19,700 bases of DNA, from NCBI GenBank assembly GCA_902806105.1, contig CADCVI010000247.1, positions 1 through 19,700 on the forward strand, in the 5' to 3' direction. Shown in pieces: positions 1 to 5,722 of this stretch (positions are counted from its first letter, which is position 1; the number at the start of each line of letters is the position of its first letter). Origin of the DNA: an uncultured Rubrobacteraceae bacterium (GTDB lineage Bacteria; Actinomycetota; Rubrobacteria; Rubrobacterales; Rubrobacteraceae). The notes beneath the pieces are model-generated. The model was not told where the DNA came from. It saw nothing but the letters and a program-made list of their open reading frames with translations, and made no database searches. The position numbers and the translations under genes are program-made.

Positions 1-335
1 GCCCACCCGGCGGCGAGGCGCCCGGCCTGGAGCGCGAAGCCGATCCCCTCACCGCTCACGGGATGGCTCGTGCCGCCCGCGTCCCCGACGCGCAGGAGGC
101 CCGCCTCCGTGCGCCTGACCCCGTAGCCGCTCGACGCGAAGATCCGGCTCGTCATGGTCTCCTCCGGGCTCGCCCCGCTCAGCATCCGTGCGACCTCGGG
201 CTCCGCGAGGAAGCCCTCGTGCAGGCTTCGCAGTGCGGCTTCGAGGACGGCGGGCTCCCCGGGCAGGTTGCGCCCGTAGACGGCGATCCCGAAGGTCGCC
301 GAACCGTCGCCCAGGTAGAAGATGCCTTTCCGCAT
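1..335 (-). CDS. FAD-dependent oxidoreductase (geranylgeranyl-reductase-like), C-terminal part, runs off window
   Basis: The visible 111 residues run from an ATG at 335 to the window edge. About 85-100 residues in they contain RVGDAGGTSHPVSGEGIGFA, which matches the second FAD-binding motif (GDAxGxxxPxxGEGI) of geranylgeranyl-reductase / aromatic-hydroxylase-fold flavoproteins. In intact family members this motif lies around residue 280-300, after an N-terminal GxGxxG Rossmann dinucleotide fold. Here only about 84 residues precede it and no GxGxxG is present. The frame is open from the TAG at 411-413 (stop of the upstream dehydrogenase), but no ATG, GTG or TTG occurs before 335. A GGGGAG stretch sits just upstream of the ATG, so translation of the fragment is possible. 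Either the gene is an N-terminally truncated remnant or it is one half of a split enzyme. The family call is firm, the state of the gene is uncertain, and its end lies outside the window. Confidence 0.6.
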   Translation of the reverse strand, partial: MRKGIFYLGDGSATFGIAVYGRNLPGEPAVLEAALRSLHEGFLAEPEVARMLSGASPEETMTSRIFASSGYGVRRTEAGLLRVGDAGGTSHPVSGEGIGFALQAGRLAAGW

Positions 336-410
336 CTTGTCTCCCCGACTGTTCTTACCGGATCCGTAGAAGCGCCGTACGTACCGTCGGCGTCTCCCCG
401 GACGGGGATC

Positions 411-1307
411 CTACTCCTTCCCCGCGCCCATCGGTCCGGCCCAGCCGTCCAGGAGGGCGAGGAGGGCGGAGTGGTCGTCGTCCCCCCGTCCTCCGGCCAC
501 GAGCGCGCCGAACATCTGGTTCACCACCGCCGTCACCGGCAGCGGAACGCCGCTCTCCCGGGCCGCCGCGAGGGCTATCCCGAGGTCCTTGAGGTGGAAC
601 CGGGACTTCCCGCCCGGCGAGAAGTCCCGTGAGAGGAGCTTCTCGCGTTTCACTTCCATGACCTTGTTCCCCGCGAGCCCGCCGGAGAGGACGTCGAGGA
701 CCTTCGACGGCTCGACCCCGGCCCGCTCGCCGAGCACCAGGGCCTCCGAGACCGCCTCGATCACGAGCGCCACCACGATCTGGTTGCAGGCCTTCACGGT
801 CTGGCCCGCCCCGGCCCCGCCGACGTGCGTGATGGTCCGGCCCATCGCCTCGAAGAGCGGACGGACCCGCTCGAAGTCCGCCTCTTCTCCACCGACCATG
901 ATCGAGAGCGTCCCCTCGATCGCGCCCACGTCCCCGCCCGAGACCGGCGCGTCGAGCACCCCTATCCCCTTCTCCCGCGCATCGGCGGCGAGCCCGCGCG
1001 CCAGAACCGGCGAGCTCGTGCTCATGTCGATGAGGAGCGTGCCCTCGTCCGCCGCCCCGAGCATCTCCCCGAAGACCGCCTCGACCTCCGGTGGACCGGG
1101 GAGCATGGTTACAACGACCTCCGCTCCCCTGGCAACCCCGGCCGGGCTCTCGGCGACGACCGCACAATTCCCGGCGAGCCCCTCCGCCTTCGCCCGGCTC
1201 CGGTTGTACACGACGAGCTCGTAGCCCGCGGCCAAAAGGTTGCGGGCCATCGGCGCGCCCATGATCCCGAGCCCGACGAAGCCCACCTTCCCGGATACCC
1301 GGCTCAT
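411..1307 (-). CDS. 3-hydroxyisobutyrate dehydrogenase / 2-hydroxy-3-oxopropionate reductase family
   Basis: This is a 298-residue NAD(P)-dependent beta-hydroxyacid dehydrogenase of usual family length. The N-terminal Rossmann fold carries VGFVGLGIMGAPMARNL (about residues 9-24), the classic family signature. The substrate-binding loop DAPVSGGDVGA is at about 119-129. The catalytic lysine is in GAGQTVKACNQ (Lys172, with Asn175). The C-terminal all-helical domain ends in the typical HLKDLGIALAAARESGVPLP segment. The enzyme oxidises or reduces a short 3-hydroxyacid/semialdehyde pair in the cytoplasm. Candidates are valine catabolism (3-hydroxyisobutyrate) and glyoxylate/glycerate metabolism (tartronate semialdehyde), and sequence alone does not separate them. 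The start is ATG with a modest AGGG upstream. It stops 75 bases before the truncated flavoprotein gene, in the same frame. A valine-catabolic role would fit the branched-chain 2-oxoacid dehydrogenase genes at 15.7-19 kb, but the two loci are distant. Confidence 0.9.
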   Translation of the reverse strand: MSRVSGKVGFVGLGIMGAPMARNLLAAGYELVVYNRSRAKAEGLAGNCAVVAESPAGVARGAEVVVTMLPGPPEVEAVFGEMLGAADEGTLLIDMSTSSPVLARGLAADAREKGIGVLDAPVSGGDVGAIEGTLSIMVGGEEADFERVRPLFEAMGRTITHVGGAGAGQTVKACNQIVVALVIEAVSEALVLGERAGVEPSKVLDVLSGGLAGNKVMEVKREKLLSRDFSPGGKSRFHLKDLGIALAAARESGVPLPVTAVVNQMFGALVAGGRGDDDHSALLALLDGWAGPMGAGKE

Positions 1308-1391
1308 CGAGCCCTAAAGTTCCGTGCGTAGCGGATCTGCGGCCCCGGAGCGCTCAGGACCATCCCGAAGCCGGACTACGTTCCCCCACCG

Positions 1392-1841
1392 CTAGGATGC
1401 CCCGGGGATGCCGTCGTGATCCCTGCCGACCCTCACGCCGTGCTCGTAGACAAGCTCGCCGCCGAGGTAGCCCGAGAGCCCGATGAGGGAGGCGCCGAGG
1501 CCCGAGAGGAGCAGGGCCGTGCCGTCGGCGCGGCCACCCTTGCGGCGGAGCAGGCTCGCGGAGTAGCTAGCCATGAGCGCCACGTTGGAGAGGCCGTGGT
1601 ACATCGCGATGTTACGGACCGGTCTGTTTTTTATCTCGTAGTAGTCCAGGATGCCGGTAGCTGCGGCGCCGACGCCGCCGAGGAGGCCGAAGATCAGGCT
1701 GTAGCGTCCGGCCTCGCTTAGTCCCTCCTTGCCGCTCAGGAACGCCAGGGCGTCGAACGTGGTGGACGCTGGCAGCACCGCGGCCGGGATGGCCTGGAGG
1801 ATGGGGTGTACGGGGTGGCCCATAACGCTCAATCTAGGCAT
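1392..1841 (-). CDS. DUF2231-domain small membrane protein
   Basis: The protein has 149 residues with four predicted membrane segments (about 14-34, 47-66, 83-98 and 109-127). It begins with the family hallmark GHPVHPILQAIP (residues 8-19) and has the conserved YHGLSN (81-86) and LGGELVYEHGVRVGRD (126-141) near the end, all typical of DUF2231. The function of the family is not established. The conserved histidines in GHPxHP and YHG have been taken to suggest haem or metal binding, but that is not shown here. The ATG start has a well-placed AGGGAG ribosome-binding site. It lies upstream of the dehydrogenase on the same strand, with an 84-base gap in which I see no terminator, so co-transcription is possible. 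Confidence 0.85.
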   Translation of the reverse strand: MPRLSVMGHPVHPILQAIPAAVLPASTTFDALAFLSGKEGLSEAGRYSLIFGLLGGVGAAATGILDYYEIKNRPVRNIAMYHGLSNVALMASYSASLLRRKGGRADGTALLLSGLGASLIGLSGYLGGELVYEHGVRVGRDHDGIPGAS

Positions 1842-1913
1842 GTCGTCTCCCTGTCGGTGGTCGATCTTGAGGATACCGTAGCGTGTTGGATGGGGGTGCT
1901 TGGTCCCTGGAGG

Positions 1914-2045
1914 TTACCGGAAGAGGGCGAGCGGCAGGTACGAGGAGAAGATCCAGTGCGGCCGGTCGACGCCCGCCCTGATCTTCCTGTCCTCCGGAGA
2001 GTAGTGCGTCCCGGCCATGCGCCCGACCTCCTCTGCTACGCGCAT
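1914..2045 (-). CDS. Small hypothetical protein (43 aa), uncertain
   Basis: A short ATG-to-TAA frame encodes 43 residues starting MRVAEEVGRMAGTHY and ending in PHWIFSSYLPLALFR. Almost all codons end in G or C, as in neighbouring real genes, and the mix of acidic, basic and hydrophobic residues looks protein-like. An in-frame TGA lies a short way upstream of the ATG, so it is not obviously the tail of a longer open frame. The ribosome-binding site is poor, because a run of G directly abuts the ATG. It lies between nfeD and the DUF2231 gene on the same strand. I do not recognise it. It may be a real small protein, a remnant of a larger gene, or chance. Confidence 0.3.
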   Translation of the reverse strand: MRVAEEVGRMAGTHYSPEDRKIRAGVDRPHWIFSSYLPLALFR

Positions 2046-2179
2046 CCCCCGTCCAGACTCAACTCTCTCACCTCGTCAGCCCCGCGTCTACTTCCCGAAG
2101 GATGCCCCGGGCGAGCCCGAACGCGGGCAGCAGTTCCCGGGCGGCGCGGCGAGAACAGCGCTCCTTGAGAGGTCGGCAT

Positions 2180-3196
2180 CTACTCGCCTCCTCCTGCGGG
2201 GCGCACGACCACCGCACCCTCCCGGAGGGCGACGACCTCCACCCTGGTCCCCGCATCTATGGGGGCGTACTCCGGTCTCTCCGGAAGGGCTCGCCAGCGC
2301 TCCCCGTGGACGAAGACCAGGCCGCCCGTGCCCTCGACCACCGTGCGCCGGACGGTGCCGACCTCCCCGATCATGCCCTCGGCACCGGTGGTAACCCGCC
2401 CGCGGACCATCCTCCAGTATCCGAGGGCCGCCAGCGCGACGGAGAGGATTGCGAGCCCCGCCAGGGTCCAGAGAAGGTAGGGCGAGATGCCCGTCCGCTC
2501 CTCGAAGTCCGGCGGCTTCTGGACGAGCGTGGCGCCGGCCGTCCGGAGCACGATGCCCTTCGGCTCCACCCGGGTGCCGTCGGCCCCGGAGAGTACGGCG
2601 GCGAGGTCCGGCTCGACGCTCTCCACCACCCCGAGCTCCAGCGCCTCGGAGGCGTCGACCGCCGCGCTCTCCCTCACGGCGCTCTCGGCCCACGCCTCGT
2701 CCCTGCCGTGGGCGTCGGCCAGGCCCGCCATGAGCGCCGCCGCGTCGTTCGTCACCTTCTCGCCCAGCGCCCCCCCTATATCCTCGCCCGTCGAGCGGAC
2801 CGGGTGTGCGGCCCCGAGCCTCGTCTGGGGCGCCATCGCCGCCACGTCGCTCCCCATCACGACGAACGTTCCCGCGCTCGCGGCCCGGGCCCCGCGCGGG
2901 GTCACGTACGCCACCACCGCCAGCCCCTCGGCGTTGCTCGCGGCACGCACGATCCTCTCCGTCGCGTCGAGGCTGCCGCCGGGGGTGTCGAGCTCCAGGA
3001 CAACGGCCGCGGCGCCCTGCTCTTCTGCCTCCGAGACGACGCGAGAGACGTAACCCGCCGTCCGCCCGTCTATTGGCCCATCCACCCGCGCGACGTAGAC
3101 CACCGGAGCTTCGTCCTGAGCGTGCGAGGTAGCGATCATCGGCCCGCAGGAGAGGGAGGCCAGGAAGATTGCGAGGCAGATCAGGGGGCGCCTCAT
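2180..3196 (-). CDS. nfeD: NfeD-family membrane-anchored ClpP-class serine protease
   Basis: The protein has 338 residues. An N-terminal signal segment (about 1-26, ending SHAQ) leads into a ClpP/crotonase-fold serine protease domain (about 30-205). The nucleophile is Ser107 in GARAASAGTF and the general base is Lys147 in GEKVTND, which is the Ser-Lys dyad of the 1510-N/NfeD type; LELDTPGGSLDATE (67-80) is the oxyanion region. A membrane helix (about 239-260) and a C-terminal NfeD OB-fold domain (about 270-336) follow. Long NfeD proteins normally have several helices between protease and OB domain. Only one is visible here, which makes the protein shorter than usual. The family is linked to membrane protein quality control and commonly pairs with a stomatin/SPFH gene, which is absent in this window. 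The start is ATG, chosen because of the signal peptide and the GGTAGGGGG ribosome-binding site; longer in-frame extensions would overlap the upstream gene. It starts 11 bases after the upstream cupin gene and is likely the last gene of a three-gene operon. Confidence 0.88.
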   Translation of the reverse strand: MRRPLICLAIFLASLSCGPMIATSHAQDEAPVVYVARVDGPIDGRTAGYVSRVVSEAEEQGAAAVVLELDTPGGSLDATERIVRAASNAEGLAVVAYVTPRGARAASAGTFVVMGSDVAAMAPQTRLGAAHPVRSTGEDIGGALGEKVTNDAAALMAGLADAHGRDEAWAESAVRESAAVDASEALELGVVESVEPDLAAVLSGADGTRVEPKGIVLRTAGATLVQKPPDFEERTGISPYLLWTLAGLAILSVALAALGYWRMVRGRVTTGAEGMIGEVGTVRRTVVEGTGGLVFVHGERWRALPERPEYAPIDAGTRVEVVALREGAVVVRPAGGGE

Positions 3197-3207
3197 GCCC
3201 GTGCCCC

Positions 3208-3852
3208 CTACCTTCCGGGGTCTGGCGGGCAGGGGCGGTTCGCGTAGCCGCTGCGGAACGGGGAGACGGACCCGGTGCCGGGGTCGTACGAGTGGCGCCA
3301 GATGCAGCCGGTGTCGTTGGCGAGCAGGTGTATGGAGACGGAAGTCACCGCGGAGGTCGTGCGGACTGCGTGCACGTCGTCCCTCGGCGGCAGGAGCGGG
3401 TAGAAGTCCCCCTGTTTTATGGTGCGCCGGGCCGCCACGGCCAGCCCTTCGCCGCCTTCTCCCTCGCGCGGGTCGTAGACGGTCTCCTCCTGCTCGCCCC
3501 TGTACAGGCCGACGAGGCCCCAGGCCAGATGGTCGTGGACGGGGGTCGCGGAGCCCGGGGGGACGACGAGGGAGAAGAGGGAGAGGTCCCGCTCCGCCGA
3601 GCGGAACAGGAGCCACTGGCCGATACCGCCGCCCATCCCGGAATCGGGAACCGGCGAGCGGTACTCCTCCGGGAGCCACCCGTCGTCCGCCAGAAGCTCC
3701 GAGAAGCGGGGACGGAGCGCCTCGACCGCCTCCTCGGGGCCGTTGGCCTTCGAGATCGTCTCCCTCACCCCGGCTATAAAGGAGCGGACGGCCGGGGTGT
3801 CGAGGACGTACTCTTCCCTATCGGGGCGTTCGTCGGGCTCGGGTGCGCACAC
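3208..3852 (-). CDS. Cysteine dioxygenase / 3-mercaptopropionate dioxygenase family cupin
   Basis: This is a 214-residue single cupin with a thiol-dioxygenase metal site. PVHDHLAWGLVGLYRGEQEE (about 104-123) supplies His106 and His108, and DDVHAV supplies His161. These are the three-histidine ferrous iron ligands of the cysteine dioxygenase family. VSIHLLANDTG (172-182) matches the conserved strand carrying a second-sphere His. The family oxidises the thiol of cysteine, 3-mercaptopropionate or a related small thiol to a sulfinic acid, using O2. The substrate cannot be told from the sequence. The GTG start is preceded by AGGAGG, which overlaps the stop codon of the upstream PLP enzyme (TAGGAGG). 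The 13-base gap and shared ribosome-binding site argue for translational coupling and for a joint role in sulfur amino-acid turnover. Confidence 0.85.
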   Translation of the reverse strand: MCAPEPDERPDREEYVLDTPAVRSFIAGVRETISKANGPEEAVEALRPRFSELLADDGWLPEEYRSPVPDSGMGGGIGQWLLFRSAERDLSLFSLVVPPGSATPVHDHLAWGLVGLYRGEQEETVYDPREGEGGEGLAVAARRTIKQGDFYPLLPPRDDVHAVRTTSAVTSVSIHLLANDTGCIWRHSYDPGTGSVSPFRSGYANRPCPPDPGR

Positions 3853-3865
3853 GAGGCGTAACCTC

Positions 3866-5095
3866 CTAGGCCCTCTCCAGGGCCTGTTCCAGGTCGGCGA
3901 CGATGTCTCTGGGGTGCTCTATGCCTATGGAGAGGCGGATCATGCTCTCCTCGACCCCGAGGCGCTTGCGGCGCGACGGCGAGAGCTCGCGGTGGGACGC
4001 GCTCGCCGGGTGGATGGCGAGCGTGTACACGTCCCCGAGGCTCGGCGCCTTGACGCAGAGCTTCAGCGCGTTCAGAAACCTGAACGCCTCCGACCGTCCG
4101 CCGTCCGCCTCTTCTACCGCCAGCTCGAAGGAGAGCAGGCCCCCGGAGCCGTCCAGCAGGCGGCGAGCCACCTCGTAGTCGGGGTGCGCCTTGAGGGACG
4201 GGTGGTTGACCTTCGCCACCTTCGGGTGGCTCGCGAGGTATGCCGCGACCTCGCTGGCGTTCTCGCACTGGCGTTCCATCCTCAGGGGCAGGGTCTTCAG
4301 GCCGCGCAGGGCGAGCCATGCCTCGAACGGGCCGAGGGTGCCGCCGACAAGCTTGCGCAGGGAGTCGAGGGCGCCGTCGTAGGGCGGTCCCGCGACCACG
4401 AGGCCGGCGGTCAGGTCGCCGTGTCCGGCGAGGTACTTCGTCGCGCTGTGGACGACGATGTCCGCCCCGAGCTCCAGGGGGCGCTGGAGGTAGGGCGTGG
4501 TGAAGGTGGCGTCCACGATCAGGGTCGCGCCAGCCTCGCGCGTGATCTCCGCGAGCGCCGGGATGTCCGCGACGCGCAGCAGCGGGTTCGAGACCGTCTC
4601 CACGACCACGGCCCGGGGCGAGAGCTCGGAGACCTTCTTGCGGACGGCGTCGAGGTCCGAGACGTCCACGAAGCGGACCTCGACCCCGGCCGCCCCGAAG
4701 ACCTGGACGAGCAGCGTCGCCGTAGAGCCGTAGAGCTGCTCGGCGGCAAGCACGGTCCCGCCGCCGATCTCCGCCGCCGCCAGGGCCGCGTGCATCGCAG
4801 CCATCCCGGAGGCGAAGGCGAAGGCGCGGGTCCCGTTCGGCTCCCCGCCGCACTCCAGGGCCGCCACCGCCTCCTCGAAGGCAGTGACCGTGGGGTTGCC
4901 GTAGCGCGCGTAGCTGTAGCCCGGCTCCTCGCCGCCCAGGACCTTGTCGGTCTGCTCGATCTCCTCGTGCGAGAAGGTGGTCGAGAGGTACACGGGGGTC
5001 GAGACCGGGTAGAAGCCCCCGCCGTTCGGGCTCTCGCCGTTCTTCCCGGCGCGGCGCTCGCCGGCGTGGACGGCCCGGGTCTCAAAACGCGTCAA
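3866..5095 (-). CDS. Cys/Met-metabolism PLP-dependent enzyme (cystathionine gamma-synthase/lyase or methionine gamma-lyase type)
   Basis: The protein has 409 residues, close to the 380-400 typical of the family. Fold type I PLP-enzyme marks are all present. SYARYGNPT (61-69) binds the phosphate of the neighbouring subunit. FASGMAAMHA (94-103) is the phosphate loop, and QLYGST (120-125) includes the stacking Tyr122. VDATFTTPYLQRPLELGADI carries Asp195, and HSATKYLAGHGD has the Schiff-base Lys220. The C-terminus has the characteristic SLGDVYTLAIHPASASHREL and RLSIGIEHPRDIVADLEQAL segments. The enzyme cleaves or forms a C-gamma to S bond in cystathionine, homocysteine or methionine. The exact reaction is not resolved. 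The start is a TTG with AGGGGG six bases upstream; no ATG suits the frame, and longer extensions would overlap the divergent TPR gene. It heads the operon with the thiol dioxygenase and nfeD. Confidence 0.9.
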   Translation of the reverse strand: MTRFETRAVHAGERRAGKNGESPNGGGFYPVSTPVYLSTTFSHEEIEQTDKVLGGEEPGYSYARYGNPTVTAFEEAVAALECGGEPNGTRAFAFASGMAAMHAALAAAEIGGGTVLAAEQLYGSTATLLVQVFGAAGVEVRFVDVSDLDAVRKKVSELSPRAVVVETVSNPLLRVADIPALAEITREAGATLIVDATFTTPYLQRPLELGADIVVHSATKYLAGHGDLTAGLVVAGPPYDGALDSLRKLVGGTLGPFEAWLALRGLKTLPLRMERQCENASEVAAYLASHPKVAKVNHPSLKAHPDYEVARRLLDGSGGLLSFELAVEEADGGRSEAFRFLNALKLCVKAPSLGDVYTLAIHPASASHRELSPSRRKRLGVEESMIRLSIGIEHPRDIVADLEQALERA

Positions 5096-5152
5096 TTGCT
5101 TCCCCCTGCTCTCATATCTCCGGATAACCTCTGGACGAAAATCTACTTGCCC

Positions 5153-5158
5153 TATACT
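5153..5158 (+). promoter_or_regulatory. Candidate -10 box for the TPR gene
   Basis: TATACT lies in the 126-base divergent gap between the PLP enzyme (minus) and the TPR gene (plus), about 64 bases before the TTG start. A TGGACG at 5132-5137 is a weak -35 with a short 15-base spacer. The call rests on the -10 match and the position only. Confidence 0.3.
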
Positions 5159-5221
5159 AGCGCACGATGGGCCGCGAAAGCCCGCAGGTCGCGAAGTTAA
5201 GAGAGGCGAGGGAGGCCACTT

Positions 5222-5536
5222 TTGGAGAACAGGATCGAGTACTTCGAGCGTATGCTCGCGGACAACCCGGACAACCCGACCGGCCTGCTGGCCCTCGCAA
5301 ACGAGTACGGGAAGGCTGGCCGCGACGAGGACGAGGCGGCGGTCCTGAGACGCTACCTCGATTCGCACGAGGACGAGGGCAACGCCTACCTCAGGCTCGG
5401 CGAGGTGCTGGAGCGCCTGGGTCGCGGGGAAGAGGCGCAGGGCGTGTACCGGGAGGGCGTCGGCAAGGCCGAGAAGTTCGGTCACTCGGGGATGGCGGAG
5501 GACCTCCGCTCGGCGCTCGGCAACGCCGGAGGCTAG
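5222..5536 (+). CDS. Small tetratricopeptide-repeat protein
   Basis: This is a 104-residue, mostly helical protein consisting of about two TPR-like helix pairs (roughly 18-50 and 52-85). Typical TPR spacing is seen in NPTGLLALANEYGKAGRDED and in AYLRLGEVLERLGRGEEA. There is no signal peptide or membrane segment, so it is probably a cytoplasmic adaptor, and the partner is unknown. The TTG start has GAGGGAGG seven bases upstream. It is divergent from the PLP enzyme and precedes sucA by 186 bases on the same strand. A GGGGT-AAGA-ACCCC hairpin (5590-5603) without a T tract lies in that gap, so read-through into sucA is possible. Confidence 0.8.
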   Translation: MENRIEYFERMLADNPDNPTGLLALANEYGKAGRDEDEAAVLRRYLDSHEDEGNAYLRLGEVLERLGRGEEAQGVYREGVGKAEKFGHSGMAEDLRSALGNAGG

Positions 5537-5589
5537 GGGCCTTCAGCGGCATAAAAGCGCGCATTCGAGGGTGGGTTGGCGCGCCTTTT

Positions 5590-5603
5590 GGGGTAAGAAC
5601 CCC
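5590..5603 (+). other. Small hairpin between TPR gene and sucA
   Basis: GGGGT (5590-5594), AAGA loop, ACCCC (5599-5603). The perfect 5-bp stem lacks the T tract needed for a standard intrinsic terminator. It may be a weak attenuator, or part of the sucA leader. Confidence 0.35.
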
Positions 5604-5722
5604 CTGTAGAGATGCGGTAGTATGGAGAAAGATGCGGCGCCGACGCCGCGATGGTGAGGTCTGGCCGCGTGAGGACGGCCCGGCCGAAACGTGCGAATAC
5701 GATACGTGAGGGTGTGATCTCG

